Below the pieces are notes generated by a model. The model saw nothing but the letters and a program-made list of their open reading frames with translations, did no database searches and was not told the DNA's origin. Of a DNA stretch of 15,469 bases, positions 5,350 through 13,085 are shown in pieces (within the stretch, counting starts at the first letter, position 1; each line of letters opens with the position of its first letter). Where the stretch lies: positions 1 through 15,469 of the forward strand of contig JAKORQ010000567.1 in the NCBI GenBank assembly GCA_029777755.1. Direction: 5' to 3'. The translations under genes and the position numbers were made by a program. The DNA is from Planctomycetota bacterium. Lineage in GTDB: Bacteria > Planctomycetota > Phycisphaerae > Tepidisphaerales > Tepidisphaeraceae.

Positions 5350-6354
5350 ATGGGGCGGTGGTTTGGTCATGTTCCGGTGGTCGAGGCGCGGGCGGCGACG
5401 CTCTCTCTGGTCGTGGGTATAGCGCTGCTGGCCACCAAGTTCGTGGCCTACTTCATCACCCAGTCAGCCGCCATCTTCTCTGATGCAACCGAAAGCATCG
5501 TCAACGTGCTGGCGTCCGCCGTGGCGTTCTACAGCCTAATCGTTGCCCACCGCCCTGCCGACAAGGAGCATCCCTACGGCTACGGCAAGGTTGAGTTCAT
5601 CTCCGCCTGGTTTGAGGGCAGCCTGATTCTCGCGGCGGCCGTCTTCATCGTCGCCAGGACTGTCGATGCCATCTATCACGGCTATTTCGCAACCCCCGAC
5701 ACCGCCGTCACCGGGATAGTGCTGATGACGGTGGCGATGGTCATCAATGGCATCGTGGGGACATACCTGCTGAGCGTCGGCAAGAAGGAAGGATCGCTCG
5801 CGCTGATGGCCGACGGCAAGCACCTGATCACGGACGTTTACACCACGGTGGGCGTACTGGGAGCACTTGCCCTGGTCAAGCTCACCGGGATCACCATCAT
5901 CGACCCGATCGCGGCTTTCCTGGTGGCCGGTTACATCGGGTACATCAGCCTGAAGCTGCTTCGCCAGGCCGCGGCCGGGATAATGGATCGGCAGGATATC
6001 GAGGATGAGAGGCTGATCTCGGGGATCCTCGATTCACACTGCGGCGAAAATGGCCGGGAGCCGCACATCTGCAACTACCACAAGCTGCGCCATCGCCACA
6101 GCGGACGATACCACTGGGTGGACTTCCACATTCGCGTACCGGGGAAGATGGACGTGCAGCGGGCGCACGACATCGCGTCGGCCATTGAGTATGAGATCGA
6201 AACCGCGCTGGGCGAGGGAAACGCCACCGCCCACATCGAGCCTTGCGGGCAGAGCCAATGCGTGACCGAGCAAGCCTGCGCAATAGCGCGTGCGCAAGAT
6301 GGCGATGATGCCTCAGGGGCGAGTCTCACCAGTTCGTCGACGAAGCAGGCCTGA
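5350..6354 (+). CDS. Cation diffusion facilitator family transporter
   Basis: The 334-residue protein has the CDF layout: six membrane segments over about residues 15-205, then a cytoplasmic C-terminal domain. Segment 2 carries FSDATESIVN, in which Glu48 and Asn52 occupy the positions usually held by the two metal-binding aspartates. Segment 5 carries HLITD, giving the canonical HxxxD (His158, Asp162). HPYGYGK (74-80) is the conserved loop after segment 2. The C-terminal domain has histidine-rich HKLRHRH (244-250) and ends with Cys299, Cys304 and Cys310. Such proteins export divalent metals (Zn, Fe, Mn or Co) in exchange for protons; the metal cannot be assigned. The ATG at 5350 is preferred because a consensus -10 sits just upstream and the preceding sequence is repeat DNA. 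The last 42 bases overlap the convergent acyltransferase gene. Confidence 0.85.
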   Translation: MGRWFGHVPVVEARAATLSLVVGIALLATKFVAYFITQSAAIFSDATESIVNVLASAVAFYSLIVAHRPADKEHPYGYGKVEFISAWFEGSLILAAAVFIVARTVDAIYHGYFATPDTAVTGIVLMTVAMVINGIVGTYLLSVGKKEGSLALMADGKHLITDVYTTVGVLGALALVKLTGITIIDPIAAFLVAGYIGYISLKLLRQAAAGIMDRQDIEDERLISGILDSHCGENGREPHICNYHKLRHRHSGRYHWVDFHIRVPGKMDVQRAHDIASAIEYEIETALGEGNATAHIEPCGQSQCVTEQACAIARAQDGDDASGASLTSSSTKQA

Positions 6355-7437
6355 GACGCGGCCGGCCATCTTTGCCATCAGTGCCCTTGAGCTGAACGGG
6401 TAGATCGTCACATCGACACAGGATATCTGCCTGGTTTCGCCAGTCTCGGTGGTGGATGGCGACGGCAGCACGAGACGCTCGATCGATTCCTGCTGCAGCT
6501 TGCGGATGGTCTCGCCCATCAGCAGCGTCCCGAGCGTGGTATCGCGGAAGCGTTCGAGATTGCCGGCCGTCAGCAGCCAGGCAGTCTTGCCGCGAACTTG
6601 CAGCATCTGCATGGCCAGCAGTCGCCCAGCCAGTCGGATGCAGGAAAAACGAATCTCTCCGCGCTGGGCGGAGTTGTAGGCGTAGGTGCGCATGAACTCT
6701 AGGATGTCGAGATTCCTGGAGTTGCGCGATTGCTTGGGCTTGGCCTTGCCGCGTGGGGCGGCCTGTAGTTGCAGGGACTCGTGAAAGAGCTGCATCACCT
6801 GGTCAAGCGATGGCGAGACGTACTGGAAGATCACGTCGTTAGGCCCGCCGGACAGACCGTAGGACGTCGCAATGATCGAGACGCGGGCGGCGCTGTTGAT
6901 GCGGTCCTGCAGCGCGAAGGTCGGCACGGACAGATAGCTGATCGGCTGGGCGTCCTCGATCTGCACGCGCCCCTTGTTGCGTTGGGCCATCTCGCGGAGC
7001 ATGGCCGTGGCTGGCGAGTCGGCCACCATGCCGCCCAGGAAGATCGGCCGGCCGGCTTTCGTTACCGAGGTAAGCAGCATCGCAAGTGCATCCTGTCCCA
7101 CATGCGGAATATCGATTGGCATGGGGATGGATGAGGAGATGAACTGAAAGTGCTCAACACCCCGCCGGGGCTTGATGACCAGCGGCAGCACCGCTCGCAG
7201 GTTTGACCCGTCATTGACGTAGGCAATGTAGGGACGGGAGGTAACGGCGTGCTGGTTCATGGCTGCCACCGTCCACTCGAACTGGGTGGTTGGCATGTCA
7301 CTGCCGTCGGCCAGGACGCGCCAGGGCTGGCGCATGGCAAGCACGCTCTCAAGATGGTTGGCAGAGCCCGCCTGCAGGGTGGCAGAGCCATCTGAGGGCT
7401 CCTGCGGGAACTGCATCTCTACGAAGCCTCGGACCAT
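6313..7437 (-). CDS. CelD/BioF2-like GNAT-fold acyltransferase
   Basis: The 374-residue protein resembles the CelD/BioF2 (FemAB-like) group of acyltransferases with two GNAT-type halves. Near the N-terminus is QFEWTVAAMN (52-61), like the 'QT-EW' segment of this group, followed by strand-like DGSNLRAVLPLVIKP (76-90). The C-terminal half (about 259-325) shows the usual order: GEIRFSCIRLAGRLLAMQML, a strand ending LLTAGNLERF, and the helix LGTLLMGETIRKLQ. No signal peptide or membrane segment is seen. Family members are tied to exopolysaccharide or cell-surface acylation, but substrate and pathway are open here. The ATG has a good GAGGAA 3 nt upstream. The 3' end overlaps the CDF gene tail-to-tail by 42 bp. 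The gene diverges from the TPR-alphaCTD gene. Family confidence is moderate because similarity in this group is low. Confidence 0.65.
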   Translation of the reverse strand: MVRGFVEMQFPQEPSDGSATLQAGSANHLESVLAMRQPWRVLADGSDMPTTQFEWTVAAMNQHAVTSRPYIAYVNDGSNLRAVLPLVIKPRRGVEHFQFISSSIPMPIDIPHVGQDALAMLLTSVTKAGRPIFLGGMVADSPATAMLREMAQRNKGRVQIEDAQPISYLSVPTFALQDRINSAARVSIIATSYGLSGGPNDVIFQYVSPSLDQVMQLFHESLQLQAAPRGKAKPKQSRNSRNLDILEFMRTYAYNSAQRGEIRFSCIRLAGRLLAMQMLQVRGKTAWLLTAGNLERFRDTTLGTLLMGETIRKLQQESIERLVLPSPSTTETGETRQISCVDVTIYPFSSRALMAKMAGRVSGLLRRRTGETRP

Positions 7438-7910
7438 CGTTCCTCACGATACGATCAGGTCAGACACAATAAAATAACGATTCGTCCCACAGCCGGAGCG
7501 GAAAGCACTTGCACACCCCCATCGCCTCTGGACGCACAGTGAGCTCAGGCGTCTTCACGATACCTGCAGAACCCATGAAGTCAAAACATTGCATGTCAAA
7601 ACGTTACGTCGGTAACGATCATAGCCCGCTTGAGGCTGGCGTATATTGTATCCGCATGGAAACCGTAAGGGCAGTCCCCGATGACGGCGAAATTGCCGGC
7701 ATCTGCATACAACGCGCCTTAGATTATCAATCTTATCTATTTTGATACGTTTTATTGACTATCAGCCTTTGATGCCACTCGGCGGCCCGCTGAGCCTGCC
7801 TGCCGGCGTTGACAGCTTCGGCAAGCCCAATTACTAATAGCCTCTTGTCTGTAGAACGGTCGTCAGTATGGGAAATTGACGACATATCTCCTCTTTGGGA
7901 AGCATTGACT
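7438..7910. other. Long divergent intergenic region
   Basis: This 473-bp stretch separates two divergent genes. A plus-strand frame (TTG at 7509 to 7745) has no ribosome binding site and weak composition, so I do not call it a gene. Bases 7705-7760 are clearly AT-rich against the background (TTATCTATTTTGATACG nearby) and probably hold promoter elements for the downstream TPR gene, but I could not fix a convincing -35/-10 pair. The other notable content is the repeat and palindrome cluster at 7580-7617. Confidence 0.5.
7580..7617. promoter_or_regulatory. Operator-like direct repeats and palindrome
   Basis: GTCAAAACATT (7580-7590) is repeated as GTCAAAACGTT (7595-7605), a 15-bp period. The second copy runs into CGTTAC-GTCG-GTAACG (7602-7617), a perfect 6-bp inverted repeat with a 4-bp spacer. 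Lying between divergent promoter regions, this resembles a transcription factor site; no regulator gene is in the window to pair with it. Confidence 0.4.
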
Positions 7911-8819
7911 ATGAGCGAAGTGAGCGCAGCACTGGCGATAGACGAGCGGGCAGCCGAGGAGTTCTACCAGAAGGGCCTTGATGCCGAGAAGCAATGCCAG
8001 GACGAGCTCGCGATCGGCTACTACGAGCAGGCGCTCGCGGCCTACCCCGATCACGAGCCGGCAATTTTCCGGCTGGCGCTGCTGTATGACCGCCGGGCCG
8101 AGGATGCCAAGGCGATCGAGCTGTACGAGCGGCTTTGCGCCAGTCAGCCGGTTCACGTCAATGCACTGATGAACCTCGCCATCCTCTACGAGGACAACAA
8201 CCACTACGAGGAGGCCCGTCGCTGCCTCGATGCGGTGCTTCGCGCCTATCCCAACCATGCGCGTGCCCGCCTGTACATGCGGGACGTCGAGTCAGCCCGC
8301 AGCATGATGTATGACGACGAGAGCTACGGCGCAGACAACCGCGGATTGGTGCTGGAGATCCCGATCTCCGACTTTGAGCTTTCCGTCCGCAGCCGCAACT
8401 GCCTGAAGAAGATGAACATTCGCACGCTCGGCGACCTGCTGAAGACCACCGAGCAGGAGCTGCTCTCCTACAAGAACTTCGGCGAGACGAGCCTTAACGA
8501 GATCAAGGCGCTGCTGGCGCAGAAGGGTCTGCGTCTCGGGCAGTTGCTGGAGCCGGGTGAGCTGCCGATCGGCCGACGTTCGCCGGTGACGCTGCCGGAT
8601 AACGTGTCGCCAGAGATCCTGAGCAAGAGCGTCAGCGAGCTGGAACTGTCAGTCCGCAGCCGCAAGGCACTGCAGCGCCTGAACATCAACACGGTTGGCG
8701 AGCTGGCGCAGCGGACGGAGCAGGAACTGCTGGCGTGCAAGAACTTTGGCCAGACCAGCCTGAATGAGATCAAGCATCAGCTCGCGCAGTACGGGCTGTC
8801 GCTGCGCAAGCTGGATTAA
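7911..8819 (+). CDS. TPR protein with two RNA polymerase alpha C-terminal domains
   Basis: The 302-residue protein has about three tetratricopeptide repeats (roughly 16-117), a short linker, then two tandem copies of the RNA polymerase alpha C-terminal domain (about 150-210 and 240-300). Copy 1, FELSVRSRNCLKKM, keeps the residues equivalent to E. coli Arg265, Asn268 and Cys269 (Arg160, Asn163, Cys164), which contact UP-element DNA. Copy 2 keeps the arginine (Arg249) but has Lys and Ala at the other two positions. Both carry NFG(E/Q)TSLNEIK, the helix-hairpin-helix end, with Thr replacing the lysine equivalent to 298. There is no N-terminal alpha assembly domain, so it is not RpoA. It may bind DNA or polymerase while the TPRs recruit a partner. 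I chose the ATG at 7911 over a TTG at 7809; GGGAAG lies about 8-9 nt upstream. Similar proteins occur in Planctomycetota; I know of no assigned function. Confidence 0.85.
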   Translation: MSEVSAALAIDERAAEEFYQKGLDAEKQCQDELAIGYYEQALAAYPDHEPAIFRLALLYDRRAEDAKAIELYERLCASQPVHVNALMNLAILYEDNNHYEEARRCLDAVLRAYPNHARARLYMRDVESARSMMYDDESYGADNRGLVLEIPISDFELSVRSRNCLKKMNIRTLGDLLKTTEQELLSYKNFGETSLNEIKALLAQKGLRLGQLLEPGELPIGRRSPVTLPDNVSPEILSKSVSELELSVRSRKALQRLNINTVGELAQRTEQELLACKNFGQTSLNEIKHQLAQYGLSLRKLD

Positions 8820-8824
8820 AACTG

Positions 8825-8850
8825 CCTGCCGCAGTCAGATCCTCGGCAGG
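8825..8850 (+). terminator. Weak hairpin between TPR and SpoIID genes
   Basis: CCTGCC (8825-8830) pairs with GGCAGG (8845-8850) around a 14-nt loop, six bases after the TPR gene stop, and is followed after several bases by CTTTCTTTCG. It might be a weak or partial terminator; the 69-bp gap also allows cotranscription of the two genes. Confidence 0.25.
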
Positions 8851-8888
8851 TGCGTGCTTTCTTTCGTGTTCGACATGGAAGGGATGCC

Positions 8889-10130
8889 ATGTTCGTGCTG
8901 CGGATCTTTCTCTATTGCGTCCTCCTCTCCCTGATGGTCGGCTGCGCCCAAAAGGGCGGCGGCCCGCTTATCCCCAGGGGCGTCCCGGTCATCCGCGTGC
9001 GCATCTTCCAGGACTGCAAGCAGATCCGCGTGGCGGCCGACGAGAACGTCTGGGTTAAGTCGGCGTCCGACATCACGCCTCACCCGGTGGCGTTCCCCCC
9101 TGCTCCCGGCTCAGTACTGAAGCTGGCCGACGGGATGTGGGACGCCGGCGGAGTGAAGCTGGGAACCGGCGAGCTGGTGATCACCCCTGCGAAAGTTGGT
9201 GCGGCCTCCATCAACGGCAACTCCTATCGCGGCCGCTATCGACTGGTGCCGACATCCGCCAACACGTTCGACGTGATCAATGACGTGGATGTCGACAGCT
9301 ACCTTAAAAGCGTGATCCCGGTGGAGTTGTACTCCTCGTGGGCCGATGAGACATACAAGGCGCAGGCGATCGCAGCGCGAACGTATGCCATCTACGAATC
9401 AAAGACGGCCGGCGCCAAGAGGGCATGGGACGTCTACGCCGATGAACGCAGCCAAATGTATGGAGGGATCTCGCGAGAGACCAGCAAGAGCATCCGGGCC
9501 GTCGATGCGACGGCCGGCATCGTTGTCGCATACGGCAAGCCGGGCGAGGAACGCATATTCAAGGCATATTACTCCAGTTGTTGCGGCGGGAAGACGCAAT
9601 CGGCACACGATGCTTTTGGTGATGTCTATATCCCCCCGCTGGCCGAGTATGACCGTGGCAGCACCTGCAGCATCTCGCCGAGGTTTCAGTGGCCAACGGT
9701 GACTATCCCCAAGGATGAGTTGGCGAGGCGCATACAGGCATGGGCCAAGCGCCGCTCGGAACTGAACGGGACTCCCCGCCCGGAGTTGAAGATGCAGGGA
9801 GTATCCCGCATCGACCTGGCCTACCTGAATAAGCTGGACCGCCCGGTGTACTTCTATGTGACCGATAAGAAAGGAAACCGCTTCATGATGCGGGCGGAGG
9901 ACTTGCGGCTGGCGATCTCCTTCGATGCGCAAAAGGGCCCGACGGTTTACAGCGCCTTCTTCACGCCAGTGAACGGGACTGACAGCATCAGCTTCACCAA
10001 TGGCAGAGGTTTTGGCCACGGCGTGGGGCTATGCCAGTGGTGCGCCCAGCGCCAGGGCCAGGCCGGCTGGCGCCATGAGGACATCGTGCTAAGCGCCTAC
10101 CCCGGGGCAAAGCTGATTCGAGCTTATTGA
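8889..10130 (+). CDS. SpoIID/LytB-domain lipoprotein (peptidoglycan lytic transglycosylase type)
   Basis: The 413-residue protein starts with a lipoprotein signal: FVLRIFLYCVLLSLMVGC, with lipobox Cys19, so it is predicted to be a membrane-anchored envelope protein. The SpoIID domain covers about 130-413: DSYLKSVIPVELYSSW holds the predicted catalytic Glu146, followed by YKAQAIAARTYA (156-167). The cysteine-bearing YYSSCCGGKTQ (227-237) replaces the usual H-S-x-SGG motif, and GRGFGHGVGLCQW (372-384) is the conserved C-terminal signature. SpoIID in Bacillus cleaves denuded glycan strands during engulfment; homologues in non-sporulating phyla probably remodel peptidoglycan during growth or division. 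The ATG at 8889 is preferred over an upstream GTG at 8850 because it gives the intact lipoprotein signal and has AAGGG 5 nt before it. The gene follows the TPR gene by 69 bp. Confidence 0.85.
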   Translation: MFVLRIFLYCVLLSLMVGCAQKGGGPLIPRGVPVIRVRIFQDCKQIRVAADENVWVKSASDITPHPVAFPPAPGSVLKLADGMWDAGGVKLGTGELVITPAKVGAASINGNSYRGRYRLVPTSANTFDVINDVDVDSYLKSVIPVELYSSWADETYKAQAIAARTYAIYESKTAGAKRAWDVYADERSQMYGGISRETSKSIRAVDATAGIVVAYGKPGEERIFKAYYSSCCGGKTQSAHDAFGDVYIPPLAEYDRGSTCSISPRFQWPTVTIPKDELARRIQAWAKRRSELNGTPRPELKMQGVSRIDLAYLNKLDRPVYFYVTDKKGNRFMMRAEDLRLAISFDAQKGPTVYSAFFTPVNGTDSISFTNGRGFGHGVGLCQWCAQRQGQAGWRHEDIVLSAYPGAKLIRAY

Positions 10131-10152
10131 GGTTTGTGGTTCTCCCTTCTGA

Positions 10153-10184
10153 CACAAAGGCGCTAAGGCTCGAAGGCTCGAAGC
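10153..10184. repeat. Degenerate intergenic octamer repeat
   Basis: Four consecutive 8-nt units, CACAAAGG, CGCTAAGG, CTCGAAGG and CTCGAAGC, lie just after the SpoIID gene. They belong to the same general class of AAGG/CACGG octamer strings seen at 773-796 and are familiar intergenic filler in related phyla. No gene uses them. Confidence 0.5.
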
Positions 10185-10279
10185 GGATTCCCGGCTGTCG
10201 GCACATATCGGTTTCACCACGACGCAACAGCAACCGAGGATTGCGCATCTGTAAATCGCAAACTTAAACTTTGGAATCC

Positions 10280-10320
10280 CCCAAACACGAAAAGGAGGGA
10301 GCCCGCTCACGCAGGCTCCC
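10280..10320 (-). terminator. Intrinsic terminator of the acyl-CoA synthetase/GNAT gene
   Basis: On the minus strand GGGAGCCTGC and GCGGGCTCCC pair perfectly (one U-G) around a GUGA tetraloop of the GNRA type (10297-10320). A T-rich tail, CCTTTTCGTGTTT, follows within two bases. It begins 26 bp after the stop codon at 10347. The stem is strong; the T-run is interrupted but adequate. Confidence 0.7.
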
Positions 10321-10346
10321 ACTTCACTTTCACTGATCCCTGTCGA

Positions 10347-13085
10347 TTAGTTCAGGTCCAGCTCTGCCTGGACCGGCTCGGACAGGTCCTTGCCCTTGGT
10401 CAGCTTGAAGCCCAGCTTCTGGCAGACCTTCTGCATCTCGACGTTCTCGTTCATCATCTGGGCGCCGATGCGCTCGAGGCGCTCCGCCTTGCCGATCTCG
10501 ATGAGCCGGCGCAGGAACTCCGTGCCCAGGCCGCGATTCTGCCAGATGTCAGAGACGAGCACCGCAAACTCGGCCTCGCGCACGCCCGGCAGCTTGGAGA
10601 GCCTGCCGACGCCGAGCACTTCCTGCTCCTTCGTGGCCGGGTCGGTTCGCACCGCCACCAGCGCCATCTCGCGATCGAAATCGCTGTGGCAGACGCGCAC
10701 CAGACGCTCGTGTGCCACGCGGGCCGAGAGCTTCATCGGGTGGAAGTAGCGCAGCTTTACCGTGCGTTCCGAGAGCTTCTCGTGGAACTTGGTCATCAGC
10801 GGCTCGTCTTCCGGCCTGATGGGCCGGATGGTCACCTTCGTGCCATCCTTCATGGTGAAGTCGGAGATGTACTGCGTCGGGTACGGGCGGATGGCCGGCC
10901 GCGGCAGTTTCTCTTCCGGCGTGTCCTTGTCGAACACCACCACGCGGGCATCGAGAGCTATAAGCTGCTCCGGCGATGCCAGCAGAGGATTGATGTCGAT
11001 CTCCTTGATCCACTTCTGCTCGGTGATCAACTGGCTGAAGCGCACCAGAAGCTTCTCCAGCTCCTGGAGATTGACCGGCTTGCGGCCGCGAACACCCTTC
11101 AGGGCCTTGTAGATCTTGGTCTGCTCCATCATGCGGCGGGCGAGCGTCGCATTGAGCGGAGGCAGCGCCAGGGCCGAGTCCTTGTAGACCTCGACGAGCT
11201 GGCCACCCGAGCCGAACAGCATCACCGGGCCGAACTGGCTGTCGATCGAGGACCCGATAATGACCTCATATCCCTCGAGCTTGGCGAACGGCTGCACCGT
11301 CACGCCCTGGAAGTGCTGAGCGCCCCACTGCGGATGGTTGGAGACGCTGGTCTTGATGGCGTTGAACGCCTCCTTCACTTCCGCCTCGTTCTTGAGGTTC
11401 AGCTTCACGCCGCCGACATCGGTCTTGTGCGTGATGGTGAAGGAGTGCAACTTGAGCACTACCGGGAAACCGATCTTCTTCGCGGCCTCGACCGCTTCGG
11501 CCTCGTTGGTGGCGATCTCGGTCTGCACCGTCGGGATACCGTAGAGGCCCAGCAGCTTCTTCGCTTCGTACTCGGTGAGGATAGTCCGGCCGGAGTTCTT
11601 CACCTCGTCGATCAGCTTGGCCGCACCTTCGCGATCGATGCGTTCATCCTCGGCGAACGCCGTCGGGGTCTCGTAGAGAGACTTAAGGTTGTAGGCGTAC
11701 TTCCACATGTAGCAGAACGCCTTGGCGGCCGTGTCGGGATATTCAAATGTCGGGATGCCGGCCTGCACGAGAATCTCAGCGCCGGCGCGGACGAACGGCC
11801 CGCCCATCCAGCTTGCCAGCACGGGCTTGCCGTCGATCTTGGCATACGGACGCAGTGCCTCGGCCGTGCCGGTGGCATCGGTCATGTCCTGCGGAGTGAG
11901 GATCACCAGCAGACCATCGGCATGCTCGTCGTTGGCGCAGATCTCAAGTGCCTTGGCATAGCGATCGGCACGGGCATCGCCCAGCACGTCAACCGGGTTA
12001 TTGTGCGACCAGTGCACGGGCAGGAAGGCGTTGAGGGCATCCATGATAGTTTGCGAAAGCTCGGTCAGCTCGCCGCCGTTCTGGATGAGGGCATCGGTAG
12101 CCAGCACGCCCGGGCCGCCCGCGTTGGTGAGGATGGTGAGCCGCGGACCCTTGGGACGCGGCTGCTTGGCGAGAACCTCGCTCATGGCGAAGACTTCGTC
12201 GATGGAGTTCACGCGGAGCACGCCGGCCCGGCGGAAGGCAGCATCGAGCACCTCATCCGACCCGGTCATGGAGCCGGTGTGGCTGGCGGCGGCCTTGGCG
12301 GCGGCGGCGGTGCGGCCGGCCTTAATGACAATGATCGGCTTGTTGAGCGAGACCTCGCGGGCCGCGGAGAGGAACGACCGCGCATCGCCGATCGACTCCA
12401 TGTAGATCACGATGGCGCTGGTCTGCGGATCGTTGCCGTAGTAGTCGATGAGGTCGCCCCAGTTGACGTCGGCCATGCCGCCGATGGAGACGAAGCCGGA
12501 GAAGCCGACCTGCTCGCGGAAGCTCCAGTCGAGCACGGCCGTGCCAAGGGCGCCGGACTGCGAGAGGAACGCCAGTGAGCCGGCCTTCACCATGCCATTG
12601 GCAAAGGATGCATTCACGCCGGTATGGGGCGAGATGATGCCAAGGCAGTTGGGGCCGATGATGCGCATCTTGCCCTTGCGTGCCTCTGCCAGCATCTCCT
12701 CAAGAAGCTTCTTGCCCTGATCACCAAGCTCTGAGAAGCCGGCCGAGATAACCACCGCGCCGTGCACGCCGGCTTCCACCGCCTGGCGAATGATCCCGGG
12801 CACCGTGGGAGCGGGAGTGCAGACGACAATCAAGTCGACCTTCGCGGGAATGTCGGCGATGGTGGGGTATGCCTTGATGCCCAGCACGCTCGGCCGCTTA
12901 GGGTTCACCGGGAAGACCGTCCCACCGAACGGCGATGAGATCAAGTTCCAAAGCACAGTGCGCCCGACGCTCCCCTGGGTCTCAGTGGCGCCGATCACTG
13001 CGACATTCTTGGGGGCGAAAATCGCGTCTAGTGGGTGTTTTTCCTGGTGAAGTACGTCATGTGCCTTGTCTGTTCGGGGAAGCAT
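10347..13085 (-). CDS. NDP-forming acyl-CoA synthetase fused to a GNAT acetyltransferase (Pat/AcdA-B type)
   Basis: The 912-residue protein has the full order of this family: CoA-binding Rossmann domain (about 20-140; AVIGATETQGSVG), succinyl-CoA-ligase-like domains (about 150-460; LSQSGALG at 174-181), ATP-grasp domain (about 485-720; VVLKLHS, IDINPLL) and C-terminal GNAT domain (about 745-900; QNRGLGTEFLRRL at 849-861 binds acetyl-CoA). SHTGSMTG (268-275) retains the histidine phosphorylated in ADP-forming acetyl-CoA synthetases (His269). It could make acetyl- or other acyl-CoA with ATP, or act like bacterial Pat, a lysine acetyltransferase whose synthetase part serves as a regulatory domain. 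I start at the ATG at 13085, giving a normal N-terminus; GGAG lies 10 nt upstream. An upstream GTG at 13151 has no ribosome binding site. The gene has its own terminator and no operon partners. Confidence 0.88.
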   Translation of the reverse strand: MLPRTDKAHDVLHQEKHPLDAIFAPKNVAVIGATETQGSVGRTVLWNLISSPFGGTVFPVNPKRPSVLGIKAYPTIADIPAKVDLIVVCTPAPTVPGIIRQAVEAGVHGAVVISAGFSELGDQGKKLLEEMLAEARKGKMRIIGPNCLGIISPHTGVNASFANGMVKAGSLAFLSQSGALGTAVLDWSFREQVGFSGFVSIGGMADVNWGDLIDYYGNDPQTSAIVIYMESIGDARSFLSAAREVSLNKPIIVIKAGRTAAAAKAAASHTGSMTGSDEVLDAAFRRAGVLRVNSIDEVFAMSEVLAKQPRPKGPRLTILTNAGGPGVLATDALIQNGGELTELSQTIMDALNAFLPVHWSHNNPVDVLGDARADRYAKALEICANDEHADGLLVILTPQDMTDATGTAEALRPYAKIDGKPVLASWMGGPFVRAGAEILVQAGIPTFEYPDTAAKAFCYMWKYAYNLKSLYETPTAFAEDERIDREGAAKLIDEVKNSGRTILTEYEAKKLLGLYGIPTVQTEIATNEAEAVEAAKKIGFPVVLKLHSFTITHKTDVGGVKLNLKNEAEVKEAFNAIKTSVSNHPQWGAQHFQGVTVQPFAKLEGYEVIIGSSIDSQFGPVMLFGSGGQLVEVYKDSALALPPLNATLARRMMEQTKIYKALKGVRGRKPVNLQELEKLLVRFSQLITEQKWIKEIDINPLLASPEQLIALDARVVVFDKDTPEEKLPRPAIRPYPTQYISDFTMKDGTKVTIRPIRPEDEPLMTKFHEKLSERTVKLRYFHPMKLSARVAHERLVRVCHSDFDREMALVAVRTDPATKEQEVLGVGRLSKLPGVREAEFAVLVSDIWQNRGLGTEFLRRLIEIGKAERLERIGAQMMNENVEMQKVCQKLGFKLTKGKDLSEPVQAELDLN

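Noticed and set aside
10686..12578. Very long plus-strand frame (630 codons)
   Set aside because: Antisense shadow of the synthetase-GNAT gene, whose codon pattern and conserved motifs are on the minus strand; typical of GC-rich genes.
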